Assembly: GCA_944548615.1 (NCBI GenBank)
Contig: OX155980.1
Location: 4,848,969-4,912,968 of the forward strand
DNA: 64,000 nucleotides
Reading direction: 5' to 3'
Origin: Micropterix aruncella
Taxonomy: Eukaryota; Arthropoda; Insecta; Lepidoptera; Micropterigidae
The position numbers were made by a program, and so were the translations under genes. Of this stretch, positions 10,802-22,110 are shown one piece after another. Below the pieces are notes generated by a model. That model saw nothing but the letters and a program-made list of their open reading frames with translations, was not told where the DNA came from and made no database searches. Numbering within the stretch: position 1 is the first letter of the stretch; each line of letters starts with the position of its first letter.

Positions 10802-12434
10802 CTGTCTATTTCAGGCAGTTTAGTTGTGCAAATATTAGGTCCTATTCTGTGAAGTGTCAGTTCTAAAAGGAAATTTAATATAAAAAATTTTGGTTAAAAA
10901 ATATATTTGTAATTCATTGAAGTATGGATTCATTTAAGCTATGAAGTATTGCCATTTTAATGGGAATTAATTATTTCACATGAAACAATTATTGCTTTGT
11001 AATTATTACATTTTCGTCTGCCATTTGCATCGATATATTAGCTAGATATGCCCTCAGATACAAATAAGTTGGCTCCATACCCTTTGCTCGTAAATCATGT
11101 GACAGAGAGAGCAATACATTGAACAGTATCCGAGAGAATGACGCGCCGATATTTTTCGCGGCGGCACTCACACCGGAAACGGTCGGATGTCTGCCAGCGG
11201 ACTGCGACCAAACTACTACTGGTCGGCTTTGAGTAGTGGCTTTGAAGGGGTCATTTTCGAGCACGAAAGGCCCATCTAGGGGAACATATATCGATGGCCT
11301 TATGGAAGTTGATTTTTTCCCTTATAAAAGAGAAACTTCCAATCAAGGCCTGGTAAGTACCTACTGTGAGTGATAAAGAGCCTCCAGTCATAACTCCTGC
11401 AGCTTTACGACTGTTTGCTGTGAATTGTGTGGTCGTGGGACTTCCTGAAAGTACACTGTATGTACACTGTATGACTGTATGTCGTATGACAACGGAACAG
11501 GACGTCCAATCAACAAAAAATGGCGAATTTTAAAATTCTCCTTGATTGCACGCATAAAAATAACCGTGCAAAGCACACGCTGATCTGATTTCGAAAAGGC
11601 ATAGCATGGCTTGACATTAAAACCATTCATTTCTAATTAGTCTTTCTACTGATTCTCGTTATTTTCGAATATAAAGTCTATATTCTATATATTTTCGGAT
11701 ATAAAAATAATCCATATTTTTGGGAATCTGGATTATTTTTTATTTCAGTAAAAATCAACTACGTAGAATCAATGAAAAAGGCAATCGATTCACATACACA
11801 GATATATAATAAATTAAATAAAATTGGTACCTGCAGCTAGCTCTCGGATTACTGGGATGACGCGCAGGTCTACGCGTCACAGTCGTCGCTTCGCGTCACA
11901 TCTCAGCACAAAGCCACTCGATAATTTATTAGTCCGCTGCGCTGTTTCTCTTTGGTTCGACGACCTTCCTTCGTTTCGAACCCTCATCCCTCCTAGAAAA
12001 TGTCACACGTCATTAATAAAACTGCATTAGTTCTCCTCGATATAAACCACTCACTGGGGATGTCTCGAGTGCTCTTTCTTACTTACCTTGCCGCCTGCTG
12101 ATGACGACGTTAAAAAAGAAGACCGACCAAGTGTGCAGGGGAGACTTTCATACCATGGAGCATTTTTAATTTTATATTTTTATCAATTTGGTTTTGAAAT
12201 AATGTTCAAGTAATTGGTGTAATTAAAAATAAGAATAGTTATGATTATTGACGTGACAACGTCTTATAAATCGATGGAGACTGCTTCAAATGCAACCATT
12301 CCATCAGTATTTTCTTATGATGTTGTCACGTTCAACTATCGTCAGTAAACCGACTTTACAGACAACCGATTTTTTTAACAAGTATCTATACCAATATTAT
12401 AATGATAATATTAAAAAGAAGTAATGTTTGTAAG
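10802..12434. other. No gene recognised
   Basis: A 91-codon minus-strand frame at 10989-11264 and an 80-codon one at 11388-11630 have no motif I recognise and no supporting context. A tract near 11454-11485 contains tandem gtatgtacactgtatga units. Two related sequences near 12240-12360 (attgacgtgacaacgtc and gatgttgtcacgttcaac) form an imperfect inverted pair. Confidence 0.4.
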
Positions 12435-13279
12435 TTTTAAGCTATTGCATAGCTTTTATCGCGGGCCTAGGCCAGCGCGGCGACCGAATGAAGAAATTTC
12501 TTAACGAAAATTAATGATTTTAAATTGATAATTACGTCTAAACGAGTACTGCTTACGATTCGAAAAAAATATATGTTAAACAAGAACATTTTCGTAATAT
12601 TCTTAGCTTTGACTATTTTAGATTTTGTTTATATTACATAGTGTAATTAACCCCTCAAATGAATGGCGATTAGCTCGGGTTGCCTACGGCAAAATGTATA
12701 GAAATTTATATTTACATTTACATTTACATTTACATAGAGCGGGGTTTACTATAGAGCTATAGCATTACTATAGAGCGGATTACTATAAAGCGGCGCACAT
12801 TTACATTTATATTTACATTTATATAAATTTATATACATTTTGTATACATTTTGCCAAGGCATCCCTTAAGGGACGCCTCACATTTGAGGGGTTAATTTGT
12901 GAAATTAGGTCTAACCGAACACAAAAACGACTACTACGCAAATACTATCTGGCGTATTATTATGAAACCTGCACCATTTTAAAGATAATTTAATTATCTA
13001 TCTTTTTATCTACGATTTTTTTCGAATAATCCGTTTTTTTTGCTTTATTGAATAAAAAAATCGTGCGCGGCGCTCTATCGGAAGACTTTTAAATTATTCC
13101 GAATCATTTGCTTCCGCAGCCGCCAATGATTCGGAATAATTTCAACGTTTTCCGATAGAGAGCAGTTATCTGATATCAGAAAAAATAAAATAAATAAATA
13201 ATTATAATTGCATAAGTTGTTAAAAATGCTATGCAATAGCTTTACCGCGGCAGTCCCCGAGTGCCACACGTATTTTTTT
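12435..13279 (+). mobile_element. Family C hairpin element, copy 1 (carries a nested MITE)
   Basis: Family C is about 600 bp. It starts ttttaagctattgcatagc and ends with gctatgcaatagctttaccg, then ccgagtgccacacgt and a T tract, so a 14-bp inverted motif lies near both ends. Its hallmark is an internal near-perfect palindrome of about 45-bp arms around aaatgattcggaataattt. There is no coding capacity. This copy is longer because a 241-bp TTAA-flanked MITE (12651-12891) sits in it. Other copies are at 16168, 27215, 31846, 35320, 42133 and 58930 (inverted and truncated). Class unknown. Confidence 0.8.
12651..12891. mobile_element. piggyBac-like MITE inserted in a family C copy
   Basis: The termini are CCCCTCAAATG and CATTTGAGGGG, a perfect 11-bp inverted repeat, and TTAA flanks both sides (12647-12650 and 12892-12895). 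Uninterrupted family C copies read gtgtaattaatttgtgaaat at this point (for example 32060), so the empty site with a single TTAA is visible in this window. TTAA duplication is the piggyBac signature. The 241-bp insert contains (TTTACA)n-type runs and repeats of actatagagc but no gene. Confidence 0.85.
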
Positions 13280-13457
13280 CTGTAAGGGGTAATCTCCAAA
13301 ACTACTAATCCGATTAAAAAAAATCTTTCACTAATGGGAAAGCTCCATTATCGACGAGTGCTATAGTCTATGCTTTATTGTTATATGTATTGGATTCAAT
13401 ACGAAATCACGATATTTGTAAATCAAGTCGGAGAAAATAAGCTGACGAGGCGTGTGC

Positions 13458-13680
13458 TGATAGTCAGAGTGCACAATCGATTGGCTTGCGCCGCACGGTG
13501 CGCAGACCGTCCAGGAGCGCCAGAGGTTTGATTCCCAGGGGAAACTGACCAAGGCCAGAGTCCTACCCAGGTTCGCACCTCATGCGTGGAGGCCGTCGGA
13601 TGGGTGTTGACCCGTGAGTGTGACCGACCCTGAACAGAATGGGTCTTCGTGGCCAACCCAGCATGGGCCCATTAACTCCC
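13458..13680 (+). mobile_element. Family A, copy 4, left-truncated
   Basis: Only the right-hand third of family A is present, from gatagtcagagtgcac to the usual end attaactccc. The neighbouring family B MITE begins directly after it. Loss of the left part with retention of the right end matches 5' truncation during target-primed reverse transcription. Confidence 0.8.
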
Positions 13681-13681
13681 A

Positions 13682-13940
13682 CGAGACAGAGCAATATACG
13701 ATAGAGCGGAATGTGAAATGAACGGTTGTCACTTTTTCGCATTAAAACTAACCACCAAAGATAACGCATCTGAATCTAACGCCGCACGAAATGTATTCGA
13801 ATTTATTTGGACGAGTATAAGTTCGACGGGTAGTTTTTTATCGGCGATCATTCGTTTTATATTCCGCTCTAACGTATTGCTCTATCTCATTCGCTTGAAA
13901 TAATTTTAGTTTTAGTTCCCAAAGAAACGCAATCGGGCCC
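13682..13940. mobile_element. Family B MITE, copy 2, left end missing
   Basis: Begins inside the left arm at gagacagagcaatatacg and runs to the complete right end (gcaatcgggccca). It abuts the family A fragment at 13680, which suggests that insertion or a linked deletion removed the left end. Confidence 0.8.
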
Positions 13941-14561
13941 AATAACTGATTTTATGTCTCAAAATAATAAGAGATATAAATAGGCAGTGTTTGTTGAAGA
14001 CATTAGCAAATAAATAAGAATCATTATCAAAATAAATTAATCCGCCATTACGTGTGTTAAATAGAGATATAGTTAGCCATTTACTGTAAGTTTTTAGGTT
14101 GTACATATTATTTAAGAGATATCATCAAATTAGTAAAGCGTGCATGCACCTTGAAATATGTACCTAGTGGGCAGCGGCGGCTACTGGCCAGCAAAGTCAG
14201 CGTTCAGCGGAAGGCGTTGTGGGTGGCGAGGAACGAGACGCGTACGTCTACGAGATAGGTAGCGTGCATCTGAGGGGTATGTATTGCACTATATATCTAA
14301 AGGTAACATCTGCAAAGGCAAATAAACGCCACCCTTCACAAATTAACAAATTAATTCTAAACTTTACGCGAAGCGAAGCCGCGGGCTACTGCCTAGTAGG
14401 TTTATATATTGATACCATATCATATCGTACTAGTTAGTTATTGTTATTGTATTCCGCGACCGATTGGTCAACAAATATTCAAACCAATTACAGAAGTTTT
14501 CTGATAATACAGACTTTAAGACTGTATTACAGATAATACTGATAATGGAGACTTTTGCATT
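13941..14561. other. No gene recognised
   Basis: AT-rich sequence with a short GC-rich part near 14170-14270. Frames here lack recognisable motifs. Confidence 0.4.
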
Positions 14562-15368
14562 CCTCCTCCAATGCACTGGAAAGTAATGTTGTATGACTGG
14601 ACGCCAGAGATGCTGAAATTTTATTTAAATGCCTTTCAGCATATACTTCCAGACCCCAGTAACCTCGCTCGTTGAAGCTATGCCGAGGATAGTTCATGTC
14701 CCCTTTGTAGCAACACCCCTTGCACAGCTAGACATATTCTAGCTGGCTGCAAGGTGGCCTTGGATCAAGGACGGTACACTTACCGCCACGACAAAGTCCT
14801 TGCTGTTATTCGCGAGGTACTTAGCCTCTCAGTGGCTCGTGCCAACAAGGGTTTGACAGTATCCTCCAAACCCCCAATACAGTTTGTGCGGGTTGGCTCT
14901 AAAGGCAAAAAACATCTCACTGCAAAACCTTTCTCAATTATAATCGAGAAAGCTTCAGATTGGATTATGGAGGTCGATTCGGCCTCTAAGCAGTACAAAT
15001 TCCCTGAAAGTCTCGGATGCAAAGCCCGGCGTCCAGATATAACTCTTTACTCTCTATCTCGGAAGATGGTCCTTATCGTAGAGTTAACTGTTCCATGGGA
15101 ATCAAATATCCCAAAAGACCACGAGTACAAATTAAATAAATACCATGACCTCGCAAATGCCGTCACCCGGAACGGCTTCACTGTTCACCTTCACGCGGTG
15201 GAAGTAGGCGCTCGTGGCCTGCCAGCTAAATCTTTGTTTCACCTTTTTAAAGATCTTTGTCTCTCCAGGAAAATAATCAACTCCTTTCTAGAAAAATTAT
15301 CTAAAACCGCGATTTCTGCATCTCAAATTCTATGGCTTCGAAGGGGGAGTAAATGGGTGGTAAGGTGA
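14562..15368 (+). pseudogene. C-terminal part of an R2/NeSL-like LINE: zinc finger plus restriction-like nuclease
   Basis: One frame runs from about 14562 to the stop at 15368 and is broken by a single TGA at 14673. It contains a CPLCSNTPCTARHILAGC zinc finger (C-x2-C...H-x4-C) and then GRYTYRHDKVL. Downstream is RRPDITLY, followed 12-15 residues later by IVELTVPWE and a basic KLNKYHDLA segment. R/K-PD followed by a catalytic acidic residue is the signature of the restriction-like endonuclease in R2-clade and related LINEs, which nicks the target before reverse transcription. The reverse transcriptase domain is missing upstream. A start at the GTG of 14754 is an artefact, because the similarity continues upstream. 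The 3' UTR probably extends to about 15560. Truncated and therefore inactive. Confidence 0.72.
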
Positions 15369-15629
15369 ACGCTCACATGTGGCAAGACAGCTGTCCTAAA
15401 CCTACCACCGCCGTTCGTAAGTCCAGAATCCACCCTTCACCTCCCAGAAGTGTAATAATTATATATGATGGGTCCGATTTTTGGTCGGTGAATTCCATGG
15501 CAGCTCCGTTTGTATTTTATTTTATTTATGCCAGTTTCGTTAATGGTAACAGTAAACAGTAACAGTGGGTGGAAAGCCTTTCAAAAGTTACAAGGGCCGT
15601 TATTACTCCCGAGTTCGATGCTGCTATGG

Positions 15630-15670
15630 GTACCATAATAATAATAACTCTTTATTGGAATGTATACCCA
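15630..15670 (-). repeat. LINE/SINE 3'-end-like tail, inverted
   Basis: The sequence ataataataataactctttattgg read on the minus strand is an AATAAA-like signal followed by (TTA)n. This type of tail ends several insect LINE and SINE families. A similar tail lies at 19820-19855 on the plus strand. The rest of the element is not recognised. Confidence 0.45.
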
Positions 15671-16029
15671 TAGACAATAGCGATCTCATAGTATTATAAC
15701 AATCGACAATATCCAACAGCTAACCTACAGGGGTATTGTCGGTATACCTACATATTTTAGATCAAGACCGGCTTTCGTATAAGCTTGTCTAATGTCAAGA
15801 ACCTTAAAATCTCGAAATGTTACCACCGATGAGTATCGTCGAGGTTTCTTAGTTACTTTCTGGGCTTTAAAATGGGTGGGCTGAGTGCAGTGAGAGTAGT
15901 TTTTTTTCCACCCGAAATACCGTAAGTTAAGATACTATGATCATATATAGTGCTTAGTAATTTAAACGTGTGCATGGGTTGTCTTATTTTAATGGTAATT
16001 TTGTCTATATGTACATATATATCCCATAC

Positions 16030-17008
16030 AGGGCTGGATTTAGAGGTCTGGAGGCCTTGGGGGCAACAAAAGAGTGGAGGCCTCTTGTTGCCCCAAGAGT
16101 GGAGGCCCCCTTGTCGAGGAAGAAAGATAACGGTTGAAACGAGTTCTGATTGGAGTATAGATGAATCGTTTTTAAGCTATTGCATAGCTTTTATCGCGGC
16201 TAGGCCAGCGCGGCGACCGAATGAAGAAATTTCTTAACGAAAATTAATCATTTTAAACTGATAATTTCGTCTAAACGAGTACTGCTTACGATTCGAAAAA
16301 AATATATGTTAAACAAGAACATTTTCCTAATACTCTTAGCTTTCAATATTTTAGATTTTGTTTATATTACATAGTGTAAATAATTAGTGAAATTATGTCT
16401 AACCGAACACAAAAACGACTACTACGCAAATACTATCTGCCGTATTATTATGAAACCTGCACCATTTTAAAGGTAATTTAATTATCTATCTTTTTATCTA
16501 TGATTTTTTTCGAATAATCCGGTTTTTTTGCTTTATCGAATAAAAAATTCGTGCGCGGCGCTCTATCGGAAGACGTTTAAATTATTCCTCATTTGCTACC
16601 GCAGCAGCAAATGATTCGGAATAATTTCAACTTTTTACGATAGAGCGCAGTTATCTGATATCAGAAAAAATAAAATAAATAAATAATTATAATTGCATAA
16701 GTTGTTAAAAATGCTATGCAATAGCTTTACCGCGGCAGTCCCCGAGTGCCACACGTATTTTTTAAAAATATTTACGAGTCGTTTATATCGTGTACAAATA
16801 TGGATGAATCGTCTTTTTAAATATTTAAGAACAATAAAATCATGTTTGCACAAAGTAATGTAGGTAAAGATAAAACAGCAAATATAAATATCAAAGGAAA
16901 AGTTGTTTACTAGTGTTTACTTGTTTACTCACGGGAATTTGAAACTTTTTTTTCCGAAGTCTATTGTGGGGGGCCCCGGGGCTGTAGCCACGGGTGCCCT
17001 CCCCTAAA
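16030..17008. mobile_element. Probable hAT-like element carrying a family C copy
   Basis: Left terminus CAGGGCTGGATTTAG and right sequence CTAAATCCGGC form a diverged inverted pair. GC-rich subterminal tracts are rich in gaggcc and ggggcccc. The interior holds a complete family C copy (16168-16763). I could not find a convincing 8-bp target duplication, so the right end is uncertain. Confidence 0.5.
16168..16763 (+). mobile_element. Family C hairpin element, copy 2
   Basis: Complete copy, from tttttaagctattgcatagc to cgagtgccacacgta plus T tract. In the internal palindrome one arm has lost a few bases around 16585, so the hairpin is shorter than in the other copies. Confidence 0.85.
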
Positions 17009-17013
17009 TCCGG

Positions 17014-18327
17014 CATATTAGCCGATTGTCTGTTATTTGCACAGGATATTTGGTATTTTAACATATTGTATGATTACACAATTGCATAGTTGTTGCGAAA
17101 TATTGTTGGGGCTGCATTAATGTAGTTTAAGAGGGTCAATATTCGTCATTGACTGAAAAAGCTAGGTAGTTTTAATTCAATTTCTTTTATAATGATATCT
17201 TTTACTTTAATTATGTGTCTCTAACGTTGAATGCTGGAATCCCAGTATCATTTATCTAACATATCACGATATGACAAAGTTATAACAAAGATGTGAAATA
17301 AATCTTTATCAATATCTGGAGCTACTGAATATCATTTTTAGGAGTAGCTGCTTTTTGGGTACTTTTGTAGGTAAAGTAGGTACTTTTGAATTTTATAATA
17401 TTAAGTACATAGTAAATAATAAGTAAATACGCAATATAATAAAGTTTATATTAATTCATGCATTAATTTACAATTTAATTAGATGTTTTGAAACCTCCTT
17501 TTAAATTTTCACGCTTTTCTCAGTGTGGCAACGATTTAATGAACCATATTTTTTCTCATGAAATAGATCAATGTTACAGCGGTTGTGAACAGTTTCATTA
17601 CGCTTGTTTACGTCGAACGATCGTTTATCAATCTTTCAACTTCAAGCGAACGCGTCTACTTACAAATATTATTGTTTCGTAGCAAATTGTTCCGTATTAC
17701 GGCTCTGCTCACGTTTGTGAAGCTGGAGCACACATCTTCTATTTGGTCATGTGATCATAATTTATCGTTGGTTCACTACGTTTAGTCGTTTGTTCGTTGT
17801 AGGCCATGCTATAATTATTATTATGAGCTATTGGGCAGGCAGCTTTAGATGATGAATCAAATCTGTGTTTTACTAACTATAGAATTGTTTATCAAGTCTG
17901 TTTTAAATTGATTAACTCTGGTTGAATTTATCTTTTCACTTGGCAAGCTGTTTCATCCTCACTACTCGGTTTAAAAAAAAGAGCATCATAGGGTTGCTCT
18001 TCAATGAATTTCTTTTGAGGGAGTGTTGGCACTGATCCTTTATATTGATCGTAGATTTATTCTATCGTCATAGTGGCTAGTTAGGATATTAGATGTTCCG
18101 ATCAGGTCACCTCTGCCCCGTCTCGCTTTGAGTAAGAGCAGTACGAGAACTTCTAGCCTTTACCCTTACTCCGTTGTTTCATTTGATATGAGTCGTTCTT
18201 CTCTGTATCTTCTCAGCAAAATCTCTCAATTTTTGCAGAAAGAGTGACACCGAATTTGATAACCGTATACGAGTAGCGGTCTCTCATACGTCTTATATAT
18301 TTTAAAAGCAATTTGAGACCTAAGTAG
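17014..18327. other. AT-rich, no gene recognised
   Basis: Frames of 60-66 codons near 17488-17785 overlap in different phases and show no known motif. No repeat boundary is clear. This may be host intronic or intergenic sequence. Confidence 0.4.
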
Positions 18328-18366
18328 CCCAAGTAACATTTTTTCAAGACCGTGGTTTTGATATCC

Positions 18367-18910
18367 CAACTAGCACAGTAATCCTATAACAAAAGACTAT
18401 AAGAAAACCATGACTAATAAAGCACCTATAAATGTCTTGGTGTAGAGTTTCTTACTTATAATAGCATTACATAAGGATAAATACGCTCAAGATCATTTGT
18501 TTGTATATCTTTTTGCTGTAGTTTACTACAATGTTATCTTATAAGACAGTAACAAGTCTAATAGTCTATTAAGAGCATATACGAAGTCTAAATAGTCTTC
18601 CAAAGAATAATAGTCTTATAGTGGTCTTATAGACGCATTTTGCAAGAGCCTTGATTTTATAACATACTTAGTTGAGATCACTATACGACTACAAAACAAT
18701 CTCGTAGCCAACTAGCACAGTAATCCTATAACAAAAGACTATAAGAAAACCATGACTAATAAAGCACCTATAAATGGTTTGGTGTAGAGTTTCTTACTTA
18801 TAATAGCATTACATAAGAATAAATTAAATTCTCTCAAGAGCATTTGTTTGTTTATCTTTTTGTTGTAGTTTACTACAATATTATCTTATAAGACAGTAAC
18901 AAGTCTAGTA
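18367..18910. repeat. Direct duplication of the transposon's left end
   Basis: About 190 bp starting aactagcacagtaatcctat (18368) recurs from about 18714 with few differences, a 346-bp offset. The second copy lacks the outermost CCC, reading gccaactagca. Internal duplication of a terminal region could give an alternative, shorter transposon end. Confidence 0.8.
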
Positions 18911-19184
18911 TCTTATAAAACTAATTACACTTTCATCAGACAGTTATGAGAGCAAAAAAGCTTCTAAAGTGCTAGGCCAATGCTAAAGAGTCTTTAAGTG
19001 AGCTCGCAAAGCTATTATGATTCAACGGTGGTGAGCTAGTCTTGACCAAAAGTATTATGAGCGCTTCTTTACCTATAGAAGTATTATAAAGGCAATGGTA
19101 AAGAGTGATTTTTGAAACACGGCGAACGACTGTCGGTTAGACCATGTGCGCGTAACGATTTTGCAAAGTTAAATTTAATTTTAA

Positions 19185-21560
19185 ATGGCCGATTTTCAAG
19201 AATGGAAACGATTCAAAAGGAGTGGAGGATACAGGAGAAGAGTAAATAAGAGACACGCAGAATGGGTAACCCTAAATACGCTATCCGAATTAGGCTCCGA
19301 AAAAGCGGGAATAAACAATTCATTGGAGGGTTCCGTACAATCCGACAGTGACTTAGATTTGGTTAGTGATAGTATTGACGAAAATGAATATGAATCAGAA
19401 GTAGACAAAATGGACATTGAAAAAAACATTAAATTTCGAGAAGATGTTAAAATATGGGCTATTAAATATAATATATCGCACTTAGCGTATAACGAACTTT
19501 CTGTTATTCTTAATAAGAGAATTAACAACATTTTACCTATGGATGCCCGCACGCTTCTTCAAACAACAAGAGAGAAAATACAGATTGTTCCATTGGGAAC
19601 TGGTCATTATTGGCACAATGGCTTAAAGAAGCAGTTAACAAAAGTTTTTGAACACAATGTCGTTTCTTCAAATGACACTGAATGTTAATATCGATGGTTT
19701 GCCCATAGGTACAACAGCTCAAGGAAACAATTTTGGCCAATATTATGTAGTATATTTGAATTACCACTCTTGCCTCCACTAGTGATAGGTAAGTATAAGC
19801 AATAAGCTCGCCTTTTCTTAAGAATAAAGAGTTTTATTATTATTATTATTATTATACAAGCTATGTGATTGCTTATAGTTCAATGAAACTACGAAGGTAT
19901 TTTCGGACCTTGTTTGGATATTTATTGCTCGTCCAATGGCTGCACAAATTTTGAGTGGTGTATTCTTTTATTATGTCTTTTATTGGTGTATTCTTTTATT
20001 ATATTGATATTTTTATGTTTTACGTGAACATGTTTTTTGTTTACTTGTTGATATACGGTTTCATAAAAAAAATGGTCGTTTAAGTCTTGAGCCACGTCTT
20101 TGAGCCACGATCGGACAGAATCTGGTCGTAACGTGATAGATGTTAGAAAATTTATTTTTTACATTGTAGCGTGCGCTGTCATGGATATCAACGAATGTTA
20201 TCATTGTTATAATTAATGGATCATGTTTAGTCTGTTAATAAATACTAATCGTATTTTTATTTATTTATAGGCATATATGCAGGAGATAACAAACCATATA
20301 ATTTGAAAGTCTTTTTGGATCCTTTTATAACAGAATTGAATGAACTATCTGAAAGTGGTTTATCAATAAGAATGGGAAACTCTCTGATTCCAGTAAAAGT
20401 CAGAGTTTTCATTTGTGACTCGCCAGCTCGTGCATTAATCAAAGGAGTTATTAATTTCAACGGCAAACAAGGCTGCCTGAAATGTACTGTTGTGGGTGAA
20501 TCACGTGTCTGAATCACTGTCACTTTTTTAAGATCTGGTTGCCCTAAACGAAATGACAAGGATTTTTCGGTTAAAAAAAGACGAAGGGCATCATAAGGTA
20601 GATTCTCCTCTTCTAAAACTCAATGTAGATATGGTAGAAGATGTTCCTGTAAGTGACTCACTTCACTTGATTGATCTCGGTGTTATGAAGCGTCTATTGA
20701 TTGGATGGCGAGATGGGAATCTTGGTAAATACATTACTAAGTGGTGCAGCAAAGATATCGAAAGGGTCAATGAATTCTTGTATAAATGCCGCATGCCTAG
20801 CGAAATTCACCGATCTGTACGAACAATTGATGTTCTAGCCCACTGGAAGGGATCCGAATATCGTACTATTTAGGTTTTGTAATACTCAAAGATACCCTAC
20901 CACCCCAAGCTTATTACCATTTTGTGCATTTGTTTTGTGCCATCACAATTTGTTCGAACGAAAAACATTTTCAATTCCTTTCAATTGCAGAGAAAATGTT
21001 AGAGCATTTTGTTGAAATATTTAAAATCATATATAGAAAGGACTATGTCTCAAGTAATATACACAATTTGACACACATCGTTCATGAAGTAAGGAGATTT
21101 TGAAAACTACAGTTTCAATGCTTACCCGTTTGAAAATATGTTGTATGTTATTAAAAATCTGATTAGACAAGGCAATAAGCCGCTTCACAAGTCGCTCAAT
21201 GGCTGAATGAAAGATTTGATGTAAAACTTGAAAGTATATGTCAGAACCAAACAAGTTATCCATTTATTAAAAAAAACCAGTGCAAAGGAAGGTCAAAACA
21301 ACTTTGTTTTAGTACCTTTACACTCTCGGCACAAGAGCATAACAAATGGTTTATGAGAGAAGAAGACTTTGTTATTGAACTACAATCAATACACACTAAA
21401 AATGAAAATGATTACAAAGAAATTTTGATTAAAGGATATCGTATTGAAGTTTTTGAGGAGCCGTTGAAGTCTTCATATCTATCCATCTATAAAGTTAATT
21501 GTAACAACTTTCAAAAAATCAAAGTGGTTTGAAAAGCTTCGAAAGTGAGATGTAAATTAG
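19185..21560 (+). pseudogene. CACTA/KDZ-like transposase pseudogene with a real intron
   Basis: Exon 1 opens at the ATG of 19185 with an acidic/basic N-terminus and then a conserved block FREDVKIWAIKYNISHLAYN. The frame shifts near 19650, giving LNVNIDGLPI, and shifts back to SSRKQFWPILCSIFELPLLP. A donor (ATAG|GTAAGT, 19789) joins an acceptor (ttatttatag|GC, 20270), restoring VIGIYAGDNKPYNLKVFLDPF in frame. Then come FICDSPARALIKG with GCLKCTV, SLHLIDLGVMKRLLIGW, and after further frameshifts NAYPFENMLYVIKNLIRQG. The Asp of NIDGLP (19693), the Asp of ICDSPAR (20417) and the Glu of PFEN (21132) are candidate DDE residues. Similarity fades near 21560. Multiple frameshifts mean it is inactive. 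Family recognised from memory, not searched. Confidence 0.72.
19789..20270 (+). other. Intron of the transposase pseudogene, with small LINE-tail insertion
   Basis: GT at 19789 and AG at 20269-20270 bound a 482-bp AT-rich intron whose removal restores the conserved reading frame. Near 19815-19858 it contains an AATAAA-type signal followed by (TTA)n, the 3' end of a small retroposon. Confidence 0.7.
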
Positions 21561-21779
21561 TTAAAATTGAACATAAATCTGTTTTTTTTTTGTACCTTTA
21601 TTACATACGCTGTGAAATAAAACAGAAAAACCAAATCAATGTACAGGTTTTTTATTTATTTTCAGGTTATTTTTCCAATAAATTGTGCTTATCTAAGATT
21701 TTCACCATTTCTATTAATTTTGAACTGGACTAAAATATATGACAGTAAAGATATCATAATAACTATTATAATGAACAAA

Positions 21780-22110
21780 AGAAATTTGATCTACCGCAGT
21801 CATTGGTTAATCTAGACTATCAGCTACATTCTCTTTTATTACTATATTACCTACATATTGGTAAGTAACATATGTAACTAGATAAGAGGCATTTTAAAAA
21901 CATATACATTAAACTCTTCAATTAACACCAGTTAACACTATAAAAAATAGCTTAATTATAATTATAACTAATGAACAACAATTTGGAGATCTACTGGTCA
22001 ATGGTTAATCAAGACTATCAGCTACTTTCTCTATTAAAATTACTTGATACATAGGTATTGGTAAGTAACATAAATAGATAACAGGCATTTTAAAAACATA
22101 TACCTATTAT
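21780..22110. repeat. Diverged tandem pair in the 3' part of the inner transposon
   Basis: A block containing attggttaatctagactatc, attggtaagtaacat and ggcattttaaaaacatatac (21800-21905) recurs about 190 bp later (22000-22110) with substitutions and small indels. Non-coding. Confidence 0.65.

Noticed and set aside
16030..17008. Certain hAT element with target duplication
   Set aside because: Inverted ends are diverged and no 8-bp duplication could be found, so it was listed only as probable.
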